Source of the DNA: Okeania sp. SIO2B3
GTDB lineage: Bacteria > Cyanobacteriota > Cyanobacteriia > Cyanobacteriales > Microcoleaceae
Length of the DNA stretch: 64,000 nt
NCBI RefSeq assembly: GCF_010672525.1
Contig: NZ_JAAHGH010000010.1
Location: 62,001 to 126,000, forward strand
Reading direction: 5' to 3'
Shown in pieces: positions 9,495-17,600 of this stretch (position 1 is the first letter of the stretch; each line of letters opens with the position of its first letter). A program made the position numbers and the translations under genes. The notes under the pieces are model-generated. The model was not told where the DNA came from. It worked only from the letters and a program-made list of their open reading frames with translations, and did not search any database.

Positions 9495-9888
9495 AATTAT
9501 GATTTCCTCTACAATAAAGAACATAAATTTTTAACAGTTTCTACTCAGAAGTTAAAGCTGTCTATCGGATTTTACCAGTCAATTGTCAGTATTTATATTC
9601 ATATCATGTCCGGATAATCACTTACGATATAATAGAATATAAATTGAAGGGTGGAGTATGATTGATACCATGTCCGGATGATTAAGTATCACAGGAGTTA
9701 CGCAGGGACTCTACAGATAGCTAGTGCGCCATTCGGAGCTTTGCGGAACGCAAATGCCATTTGCCCCTACAGATGGTACTTTAAAGGTCAATTTGCTGTT
9801 ATAGTATCTAGAATTACAGCGGTTTAGTTTTACCTTTGCTTGTTCTATTTCAAATATACGATAACTACAAAAATTGTTCTCATATAAA
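9495..9888. other. Spacer with family C tips and an extragenic repeat
   Basis: Contains two same-orientation family C tips (CATATCATGTCCGGATAATC at 9600 and a variant near 9668). Further along is the sequence GGCGCACT-type/GCAAATGCCATTTGCC repeat near 9720-9765, commonly seen in extragenic DNA of this window. A minus-strand frame at 9711-9920 is built from these repeats and is not considered a gene. Confidence 0.45.
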
Positions 9889-10179
9889 TTATTCAGGGCA
9901 AACAGAATGGTCTCTATCAAACCAAACTATATAGTAAACCCCATCTACCCGAAATCCAAAAATTCGCTTTTTTTCATCTATTCTCATTTCTGATAATTTA
10001 ATATCTTCCGGTATATTTTCTGATAAAGATGGATGACTACTGATTAATTTATAACCTGTTCCAACTGATGAACCAGGTTTTTTAGAACCGTGAGTTTTTA
10101 TCTGCACCCAGGTATATTTTTCTATTTTATTTAACCCTTGAATTAAGTCATTAATTTCTGATGAATTCCAATCAGACAA
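9889..10179 (-). CDS. Small uncharacterised protein, 5' end disrupted; candidate partner of the Panacea antitoxin
   Basis: A 96-residue frame starting at a TTG. The family is not recognised by name. The C-terminus (FGFRVDGVYYIVWFDRDH) has the RelE-fold-like look of a strand, a short turn and a conserved D-x-x-H, a pattern seen in small proteins next to antitoxins. Upstream of the TTG the frame stays open, encoding YTDKNRWVL in frame, until a hairpin repeat inserted at about 10211. A decayed second copy of this 5' coding stretch lies beyond the insert, so the native start has probably been displaced and the gene may be non-functional. It follows the DUF4065 gene in the same orientation, 274 bp downstream. 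A toxin role is inference. Confidence 0.5.
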   Translation of the reverse strand: MSDWNSSEINDLIQGLNKIEKYTWVQIKTHGSKKPGSSVGTGYKLISSHPSLSENIPEDIKLSEMRIDEKKRIFGFRVDGVYYIVWFDRDHSVCPE

Positions 10180-10396
10180 AACCCAACGATTTTTATCTGT
10201 ATAGTAGTCCAGTAGGGTGCGTTAACGTTTGCGCAGCATTCCGCAGGAAAGTGTAACGCACCGCAAATCTATAATTTTTCGGTGGGTTAGCGTCAGCGTA
10301 ACCCACCCTACTATTTTTTTTTACCCTTGAATTAAGTCATTAATTTCTGATGAATTTTAATCAGATAAAAGCCTACTATTTTTATCTGTGTATGTA
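10131..10396. repeat. 73-bp duplication flanking a hairpin element, plus heptamer repeat
   Basis: About 73 bp at 10131-10206 recur with a few changes at 10320-10396; both contain GAATTAAGTCATTAATTTC and TTTTTATCTGT. Between them, 10211-10312 is bounded by AGTAGGGTG and CACCCTACT. It holds two hairpins, GGTGCGTTA/TAACGCACC and GGTGGGTTA/TAACCCACC. The left copy is the 5' part of the small gene at 9889-10179; the right copy has an in-frame stop. From 10416 to 10452 five GATAACT heptamers follow. Confidence 0.8.
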
Positions 10397-10453
10397 AATC
10401 TAAAGCTAGGATTTTGATAACTGATAACTGATAACTGATAACTGATAACTGAA

Positions 10454-10909
10454 TTAAGCCTCCACCATCTCTGAATAGAAAGCTTTCATATCTGACTGAG
10501 AAATAATATTATTCGATGGTTGAGCTGATTCTAAATCTTTTCTGGCATTTAGCCAAGGAGTTTCTGAATGTGTTAATTCTTTTAGGTATCTAGCGCTTAA
10601 TTCTCCATAAGTATTCCATACTTCTTCAAGAACTTCTATTTCATCTTTTTCAAATTCTATTTCTAATTCGTCTGGTGCAGGAATATCTCGATAATTGTAA
10701 GGTTTATATTCATTCCAAACATCACGAATAATAGGTCCGGAAACCCAAGCTTCAATATCTTGAAAAAACAGAATTTTCTTTCTAAATACTAAACTCCAAG
10801 CTTGTGCGTAATATACAAGTTTTTGTAATTTTAGAGGAGAGATTGTATCCCCTGCTTCTCTGTCAATACGACATAAAAAATAGCCAGCTATATCAAGGGC
10901 ATTTTTCAT
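10454..10909 (-). CDS. Panacea-domain (DUF4065/SocA-like) antitoxin
   Basis: A 151-residue protein of the DUF4065 family, also called Panacea, GepA or SocA-like. The family signature is clear: a helix with AGYFLCR near the N-terminus, then ISPLKLQKLVYYAQAW and EAWVSGPIIRDVWNEY. Panacea proteins neutralise very different toxins encoded next to them, by direct protein contact. The partner here could be the damaged 96-residue gene downstream on the same strand or, less likely, the PIN protein gene 120 bp upstream. The length is normal for a stand-alone domain and no key stretch is missing. The start ATG at 10909 has no strong Shine-Dalgarno sequence. Confidence 0.85.
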   Translation of the reverse strand: MKNALDIAGYFLCRIDREAGDTISPLKLQKLVYYAQAWSLVFRKKILFFQDIEAWVSGPIIRDVWNEYKPYNYRDIPAPDELEIEFEKDEIEVLEEVWNTYGELSARYLKELTHSETPWLNARKDLESAQPSNNIISQSDMKAFYSEMVEA

Positions 10910-11029
10910 AGGTTTTATTCTCTTGTATTTTTAACTATTATATAAATTTTCAATCCTTTTTTTTGTAAAAAACACAGTCGATGAAACAAATCTATTTTAA
11001 CTTAATGGCTATCTCCTAATTCATCGCAA

Positions 11030-11440
11030 CTATTGATAAATTGAAATCACCTTAATCTGAGTAACTCGGTGCATGGGTTTACTTGGTTTTTCTGTTGTTA
11101 TTAATTCATCAGCATTTACAGAAATAGCAGCAGCAACATGAAGAGCATCTATTGCATTTAGACCAAAATCAGAAGCTAATTTTTGTGCAGATTCGACAAT
11201 TTTTTCTAGTTCGTTTGCCCAGATAGTACAACCTGTCAAAAATGTTTCATAAAAATTAACTTCAGCGAGGTTTTGAAAATAAATTGCTTTAGATAATACT
11301 TCTAATTTGACAAACGAGCTAGTGGCATATTCTCGTTGGGGGTCATCAAGAATTTCTTGTGCTTTTATTCCTATAAGGGTTTCGCCTCGATATGCTTGAA
11401 TAAGTACGCCAGAATCTATATAGGTTTTGATAATACTCAC
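11030..11440 (-). CDS. PIN-domain ribonuclease (VapC-like)
   Basis: A 136-residue single PIN domain, expected to be a Mg2+-dependent RNase. The acidic residues that form the active site are visible: Asp9 in YIDSGVL, Glu47 in VKLEVL, Asp98 in NAIDALHVAAA, and Asp111 or Glu117 near the end. All are in place, so the protein looks catalytically competent. Its start codon overlaps the end of the upstream HEPN gene by four bases (ATGA), so the two are translationally coupled. That is the usual order for an antitoxin followed by its toxin, yet the upstream protein is 513 residues long and has its own nuclease motif. Confidence 0.85.
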   Translation of the reverse strand: MSIIKTYIDSGVLIQAYRGETLIGIKAQEILDDPQREYATSSFVKLEVLSKAIYFQNLAEVNFYETFLTGCTIWANELEKIVESAQKLASDFGLNAIDALHVAAAISVNADELITTEKPSKPMHRVTQIKVISIYQ

Positions 11441-12978
11441 TGTCTTTCACCCCGACTTTCGGCAATTTCTTCTTCTATTTCATCCCTAGTTAGTAATTTA
11501 CGCTCGGAAGGTATCTGAAGACGAATTTCCTGTAATTTTTTACCCATATCAGTTTTAGGTTCTCTTGCTCTTTCTAACGCATTCTTATATCTCTTATTTC
11601 TGTTAAGTAACTGGTGACAACGTTCTGAAGTACAACCTAATTCTTTCAAAATACAAGCTTGCAAAATGAAAGAAAGTAATTCTATAAACCAAGATAATTC
11701 TTCTGGTTGAGGAACCTTTTTCTTTAAAGATTTATTGTAATGAGTGAAGTAATTTCTAGCATTCTTGACTTGAGTAGCAAATACTTCTTTATCCTTAATT
11801 AATTGCTTAGTTATTTCTGGGATTAATTCAAGCAGTTCTATTAATCTTTCTTTTAAAGTTGGTTCATTACTGTAGTTAAGTTTTTCTTTTAGCCACTCTT
11901 GATACTCGCTAGGAACACTACCTAAGATTCTTTCTTTACGCTCTTTATGCTCATCTTCTGGCAAAACATGATTTTTAATTTGACGGCGATGATAAGATTC
12001 TACAGCCTGAACAAGATTGAGAAATTTACTCTCTAAATAAATATCTGGTTTGTACTTAATACTGAAGAATAAATTCAAAACACTATCTAGTTTTTCAACA
12101 GAATTAAACCATCTTTGCATAATTAATGAAAAGTCACTCTTAATATCAGAGAGAGAAAACAGCATCTCAGAGAAAATTTTATTGTGAAAAAGTAATTTAT
12201 CTAGCTTTTTTCTATCGGGGTAGTAAGTTTTATAAATAGCTTTTATAGGGATTTCGTCTAGACTGTAACGGCTATCTACTATGTCTGTATCACCGTGACG
12301 GGAATAAAATTCTAATTCAGTAATGCAGTTAGTTCTATCAGTTGCAAAAGTTATAAAATTATTTAGAGGATGTATGAATTTAAAGTGAAAATCTTTACAT
12401 GAAAGTTCTTCATTTGGTTGAATCATTAATGAGACAAATTGTTTTAAGTCGATACTTTCACGCTTACCTGCTTCAGAACAATTATAAATGACAGAAAATT
12501 TTCCGTATGTTGTTTTTGCTTCAATATCTTCAGGGGCAGTATATGTAAATCTTAATTCTCTCTCTTTATTCCAATCTAAATCTCTCAAATCAGGTTCTCG
12601 CTTAATTAAAGGCAAGTCTGCCCAGTCAGATAGATAACTATACCGTACTCTAGCTTTATTAAATAATATTTCATCTGGTTTAGTAAAATGTCTACCTATT
12701 AAAGCAAGTTCTGAGGTATATTCTTGACTTGCAAAACCAGGGGAACTTCTTCTTGAATGAGAATTAATACTATTACAAATAGTAATAATCTCTCTATGTA
12801 CAACTCCTAAAATAATGGGAATATTAGTAGGAATTTTTCCCGCAGTATAAAAATTGAGAAACGAGCCTATTAGTTGAAGTTTAATTCCTTCAGTATTTTT
12901 GAATTTGAGAATACCTGCTATTTTTAAATCTGGCTCTGATGGCAACCACCAATATCCTGAATATTCTATATTTTCCAT
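11437..12978 (-). CDS. ApeA-like HEPN protein with an antitoxin-like C-terminal tail
   Basis: A 513-residue protein. The N-terminus (GYWWLPSEPDLKIAGIL, then GIKLQLIGSF) matches the ApeA N-terminal domain that precedes HEPN RNases. The C-terminal half is an all-helical HEPN domain with the R-x4-H catalytic motif as RNYFTH at residues 408-413. ApeA proteins are known single-gene anti-phage systems. Here the last 35 residues or so (LTRDEIEEEIAESRGE at the end) resemble the tail of VapB-type antitoxins that plug PIN active sites. The next gene, overlapping by four bases, is a PIN nuclease. I infer that the tail may restrain the PIN partner. The domain calls are firm; the tail function is a hypothesis. 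Confidence 0.8.
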   Translation of the reverse strand: MENIEYSGYWWLPSEPDLKIAGILKFKNTEGIKLQLIGSFLNFYTAGKIPTNIPIILGVVHREIITICNSINSHSRRSSPGFASQEYTSELALIGRHFTKPDEILFNKARVRYSYLSDWADLPLIKREPDLRDLDWNKERELRFTYTAPEDIEAKTTYGKFSVIYNCSEAGKRESIDLKQFVSLMIQPNEELSCKDFHFKFIHPLNNFITFATDRTNCITELEFYSRHGDTDIVDSRYSLDEIPIKAIYKTYYPDRKKLDKLLFHNKIFSEMLFSLSDIKSDFSLIMQRWFNSVEKLDSVLNLFFSIKYKPDIYLESKFLNLVQAVESYHRRQIKNHVLPEDEHKERKERILGSVPSEYQEWLKEKLNYSNEPTLKERLIELLELIPEITKQLIKDKEVFATQVKNARNYFTHYNKSLKKKVPQPEELSWFIELLSFILQACILKELGCTSERCHQLLNRNKRYKNALERAREPKTDMGKKLQEIRLQIPSERKLLTRDEIEEEIAESRGERQ

Positions 12979-13063
12979 TTTTAAACCTCTAATTAATAAC
13001 TATTAGTAAGACTTAATTTTTTAACGCTATGCCCTATTTTTTAATTTCGGGCATAGCTTAAAT

Positions 13064-13333
13064 TTATAGTTGAGAAATAAGTTGATTATAATCTGAATGA
13101 GAACCTATCCAAAACCAGATAATTGTATTACTATCTTTAATCCCAACTGCTCGCCAACTTAAACCTATTCTGACAGAATAAATAGGTTTAACTGGATGAA
13201 TTTTTTTAAATTGTAAACTGGGATTATATGGGTCTTTTTGCCAAAGTTGGTAGGTTTCCTTGGCAGCTTCTTGGATAGGCTCAGGAAGTTTATTCAATGC
13301 TTTCCAAAATTTAGAGGTAGTTTGAGAGTTCAT
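13064..13333 (-). CDS. RelE/ParE-fold toxin
   Basis: An 89-residue protein with the layout of a small RelE-type mRNA interferase. An N-terminal helical hairpin (FWKALNKLPEPIQEAA) is followed by the strand set YSVRIGLSWRAVGIK and the C-terminal IIWFWIGSHSDYNQLI. This version with WIGSHSDY is common in cyanobacteria next to short antitoxins. Its ATG overlaps the stop of the upstream antitoxin gene by one base (TGATG), so translation is coupled. Positively charged residues and the central Arg of SVRIGLSWRA are kept, and the length is normal, so the toxin looks intact. Confidence 0.82.
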   Translation of the reverse strand: MNSQTTSKFWKALNKLPEPIQEAAKETYQLWQKDPYNPSLQFKKIHPVKPIYSVRIGLSWRAVGIKDSNTIIWFWIGSHSDYNQLISQL

Positions 13334-13542
13334 CAGAAATTTAAAGGTCTAGTTTTACCTTGTTTGAACTCGGCGATCGCTTCATCGGCAAGTTGGGCGA
13401 GTTGGTCTTGAGAATTAGCAAAATTTTCTGCCCATTTTTTCTCGTCTTCTATTTCTGCTAGGATGAGATAAGCTATAGCTTCTTGCTGGTTTTCTGGTAG
13501 TTGAGATAGTTTAGTTAGTGCTTCTTCTATAACTTTAGTCAT
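13333..13542 (-). CDS. Antitoxin of the RelE-like pair
   Basis: A 69-residue acidic protein starting MTKVIEEALTKL. The frame continues upstream to 13722, but that extension runs through the divergent gene and is unlikely. ATG 13542 gives the short helical antitoxin seen before this toxin type in cyanobacteria: LSQLPENQQEAIA in an N-terminal helix, and a C-terminal tail ending EAIAEFKQGKTRPL that would wrap the toxin. The pair is probably autoregulated from the 48-bp region shared with the divergent HTH gene; no operator is obvious there. Confidence 0.75.
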   Translation of the reverse strand: MTKVIEEALTKLSQLPENQQEAIAYLILAEIEDEKKWAENFANSQDQLAQLADEAIAEFKQGKTRPLNF

Positions 13543-13590
13543 AGTTTTTTTCTGGTGATTATTTCTTATTAGTTTAGCGGATAAATAAAA

Positions 13591-13839
13591 ATGAGACAAG
13601 AGCAAATTTTTGAAGAAAGTAGTGGTAATGTATTTGCCGATATTGGTTTGGAGGATGCCGACGAACTTTTTACACGAGGAAAAATAGGTATTCAGGTAAT
13701 ACGTTTGTTGAAAAAACGCCATCTTAAACAGGGTAAAATTAGTGAAATTCTAAATATTTCTCCACAAGAAGTATCTCATTTAATGAACGGAGAATTTCAA
13801 AGGTTTAGTGAAGGGAAACTACTTGATTTTCTCAAATGA
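13591..13839 (+). CDS. HigA-type HTH antitoxin, cut short by an in-frame TGA
   Basis: An 82-residue XRE/HTH_37-family protein with the sequence FADIGLEDADELFTRGKIG, then a helix-turn-helix around ISEILNISPQEVSHLMNGEF. This family usually sits next to a HigB/RelE-type toxin. The normal C-terminus continues past FLK; here the frame reads TGA at 13837-13839 and then LDIEITLHRV before a second stop at 13870-13872. The expected Arg codon CGA has probably become TGA. The HTH itself is complete, so a shortened repressor may still be made. No cognate toxin is adjacent on the same strand, so it is an orphan. Confidence 0.7.
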   Translation: MRQEQIFEESSGNVFADIGLEDADELFTRGKIGIQVIRLLKKRHLKQGKISEILNISPQEVSHLMNGEFQRFSEGKLLDFLK

Positions 13840-13997
13840 CTTGATATAGAAATTACTTTACACCGTGTTTGAGAAGAAACCCAAGGCTGGAAAATCTGCA
13901 TAGGGTTATGCGCGGAGCTAGGAGCTGTGATTTAACGGTGAGAGTGTCAAGAACATTATAATGTATTAACTCGGTAAAATTTTAGAGAATTATAAGG

Positions 13998-14564
13998 ATG
14001 TCCAAGACTGCTATCCAAGAAAAAAGGCTCACACTGGATGAATTTTTGTCATCCCCTTTAGCTAGTGAAAAGTATGAATATTTCGATGGAGAATTAATTC
14101 AAAAAATGTCACCCAAACGTTCTCATTCCCGTGTAACACTTGCTTTATCCTCAATTCTTGAAGATTGGAATCAAGATAAAGGGGAAGTTGGTATCGAATG
14201 GTGTGTTCGCTTAAAACGAGATGACAAAGATTGGTGTCCGATTCCAGACTTACTCTATATATCTTATGATAAGTTAGGGGAGATTGAATTAGAAGATGAT
14301 GCTTGCCCCATTCCCCCTGAATTAGTCATAGAAATTATATCACCTGCTCAATCTTTTAGTAACCTTAGTGAGAAAGCGGAAGCTTATCTAAAAGCAGGGG
14401 TATCCCTTGTTTGGTTAATTGATACAAAGGTTAAGAAAATCACCGTTTTTTATCCAGATTCTCCTCCACAAACGAAGCAAGGGGAAGATAGTTTAGGGAA
14501 TGATTTATTACCTGAGTTAAGTTTAACTCCTCTGCAAATTTTCCAGAAAGCAAAGTTAATTTAG
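13998..14564 (+). CDS. Uma2-family (DUF820) putative restriction-like nuclease
   Basis: A 188-residue protein of the Uma2/DUF820 family, a PD-(D/E)XK-fold group greatly expanded in cyanobacteria. Typical elements are LTLDEFLSSPLASEKYEYFDGE at the N-terminus in two parts, the Asp of PIPDLLYIS, and the E-x-I core ELVIEIISPAQS followed by KAEAYLKAGVSLVWLID. The acidic and Glu residues of the nuclease core are therefore present. The biological role of Uma2 proteins is unsettled; mobile-element-related and defence roles have been suggested. It has full length and its own upstream region. Two broken relatives lie at 30990-31296. Confidence 0.85.
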   Translation: MSKTAIQEKRLTLDEFLSSPLASEKYEYFDGELIQKMSPKRSHSRVTLALSSILEDWNQDKGEVGIEWCVRLKRDDKDWCPIPDLLYISYDKLGEIELEDDACPIPPELVIEIISPAQSFSNLSEKAEAYLKAGVSLVWLIDTKVKKITVFYPDSPPQTKQGEDSLGNDLLPELSLTPLQIFQKAKLI

Positions 14565-14684
14565 CTGTGAATGTAAGGGGAAAAGACATCCGTCTCCGGT
14601 GTGTCCTCCCCCCACCAACCAATTTTTTTCAGCAGATCCTAATTAGGGTAAGCATTGCGCACCCTAAAACCCTAAAGTCACATA

Positions 14685-17600
14685 CTATTTCACAACTAAG
14701 GTTGTCGTCGCCGATCGCCCAAATTCTTCGGGTGCATATTGTAACTTTGCTTCTGCTCCAGGCCATATAAATGTTCCGGGGGTCACTGACCTGACTAAAT
14801 AATGTAAGCTATACACACCGGGGTTTAAACGGTCTGCATAAGCTTCTACCCGATCGCGATATATTTGTTGATATCCTATTTGCCAACTATCTGCTTTTGC
14901 TTTGACAGCGGAAGTGGCGGTTTGGAAACTGGTGTCAACTGCTTCTAAACCTGCTGGCAGTGGGTCACGAATAATTACATGGTCTACGGGGCGGTCTGTT
15001 ATAACCTCAATGCCAATATCAAAGACTTGTCCTGCACTGACATCTAATGTTGACGCCACTTCAGATAAATCCATGCGTTGCAAAATTTCCTCTTCATTTG
15101 CCAGACGAATTTCCCGCGCTACTCGCAAACCGTTATACTTTCCTGGTTGGTTTCCTGGGAGGCGATAACTGTATTCGACTAAATAGTGCAATTTGCCTTC
15201 TCCAGATTTTTCCAATACTAAATCTGATTCTCCTTTTTGCAACCCATCCATTGCTACATTCAAGGAGAGATTCGGATTTTCATAACCTTGAAAACGGGCA
15301 GCATCTAATTGTTTGCCTGATAATTTGGCGGTGGCGACAAAATTCGGTGGTGCTGGTTGGGTATTGCTATAAGTAACTAACGCTTTCAATGCTTGGGCGT
15401 TATCATAGGTTGTGCGCCAGGTGCCATCGCGTCGGAGGTTGAGCAGACTTTGTAATAGTCGGTCTAATATTTCTGGTTTGGCGTCGCGGGTAATAAATAG
15501 TCGCAATGCTTGAGCTTGAGCAGCGGTGGTTGAATTGAGCCATCCCCAGGTTTGCGGTATATTCAATGTGGCACTACGTCCGGTTTCATAGACGCTTTCC
15601 TGAATTTCGTTATACATTTCTGCTGACTGTTTGCGCCATTTGGGGAAGGTGGATATGTAGCGCGCTAGTTTTATTTGGTCTACCTGAGATAGTTTTTCCC
15701 GTTGTTGATAAATATCTGACAGGAAGCTATTGCGGGTGTCGCCTAATTCTGACAATGCCATCAAAATATCTAAGCGCACTTGATTTTTACAGAGTTGTTC
15801 GCTGCAATATTCATCTTTGCCTGGGTCTGCCAAAATGTTGTTTAAGTAATTCCGCAGACTACTTACCATTTCCCCATTTACTAAATCTGGAAATGCTTTT
15901 TTGGCTTGGGCGATCGCTTCTGCTGCATAGGGTGTTAGATAAGGATTGGATTTTTCCCATCCTGGATAATAACCAAAACCTCCGTCTGGCAGTTGCAACT
16001 TCTCTAATTTTTCTAATGCTAGTTTTGCCTGTTGTTCTGGGTTGAAGTCTACAAATGCTTGCTCGTATTTCTCACCCAATATTTGGAGGTTGGAGGCGAT
16101 CGCTAGTTGACTGGCGGTAGACTCTAAAAATGGTAATTGGTCTTTTTTCAACACTGCTTTTGCGGGGGCAGTAATTTCTGGTATTAATGTACTTGCGATG
16201 GAAATTTCTAGACCTCCCACATCTGGCATCACATTTTCTGTAATATTTAGTGGAATTTGCACTTGAGAGTCAGTTGTGCCAGACTCTACTACACTTTCAC
16301 TTGCTGCCAAGGACTGCACGGGTAATGAAATTTCAAACCCATCAGTGTTTCGGTTATTCAGGTCAGTGGTAAATTGCACTTTTGCCTCACCCGCTTGTTT
16401 TGCCTCCATTGGGAAACGGTAAGCATTGGTACCTGAGTCTGTGCTGGTTTGAAAAATTTGGGTAGTTTGGGAATTTTCGGCAAATAAAATATTCTGACTA
16501 ACTTCCCCATCTATTTTTAGACTGCCTTTTTTACCAGTATTATTCGTAACTGTTACGCCACCCTCAAATTTATCGCCGATACGAGCAAACTGAGGTAAAA
16601 CTGGATTTAACATTAATGGTTGAGTTGTGACAAAAGTTGCTTCCCCATTACCAAAATGCAAATCTCCATCTGTGGCAACAGTCATCACGCGCCAAGTTGT
16701 CAGATCGTCTGGCATTTTAAATGTCACCGTTGCCTTACCTTTATTATCTGTAATTACAGAACCGTTGTAATAAGCTAAAGATTGAAAGTCTGTACGAATG
16801 CGGGTGCTAGATGCAGCAGATGATATGCCGCCGCCATAACCCCAACCTTTTCTCAGAGCGGATGACATGGCCTCCATTTGTACTTCGGGACGGTTATCGT
16901 TGAAAGTGGTTGATATTGGTTGTTCAGCGTAAACTGTCTCCACTAAGTCTGGGGGACGATGACCGCTTAGTTGTAATACCGCTTCATTTACAACCATTAC
17001 TATAAACTGACCTTTAGTGGGTTGCCCTTGATTATTTTTAACTGCCAATTCCACAGTCTGCATAGTTCCCGGTTGTGCTTCCGGACGTTGGGGTGTGACT
17101 TCTACATTTAAGTATTTGTCTGCCAAATTAATTTTGAATGGGGTAAAACCAACTTTCATCAAATTTTCCACAGTTCCTGGTTCGACTTCTGCGAGTGGTT
17201 GACCTTGCCGCACTAATACTGCTTCTACCGCAGCATTTGGTAACATATCTTTTGTCACTTGAAACTGAATTTCTGGCGCGCCACCTGTAACTTTGACGAT
17301 TTTTTCATACAGTGGTTTGTCGCGGACGACGGCAAAATATAATTCCCCTTCTGGATAGGGTGACTGAATTAAAGCAGTTGCTGTTTCTCCTGGTTTGTAG
17401 GTGTCTTTGTCGAGTTTAATTTCTAGACGGTCTTCGTTACGACCTCCCCAATAAACGCGGTTCGCTCCGGTTGCCCAAATTTGAATATCTGTGCCAGTAA
17501 TGTCATTTTCAGCATTGTCAAAATTAGCTCGGATGCGATAACTACCAGACTCTGGTGGGGTGAGGTTGACGGTTTTCGGTTTATTGCCACTTCTGACTTT

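Noticed and set aside
9711-9920. Minus-strand frame of 69 codons
   Set aside because: It overlaps the end of the gene at 9889-10179, and its C-terminal part is translated extragenic repeat.
13543-13722. Longer N-terminus for the RelE-pair antitoxin (start at 13722)
   Set aside because: It would run through the divergent HTH gene and adds 60 residues absent from this antitoxin type.
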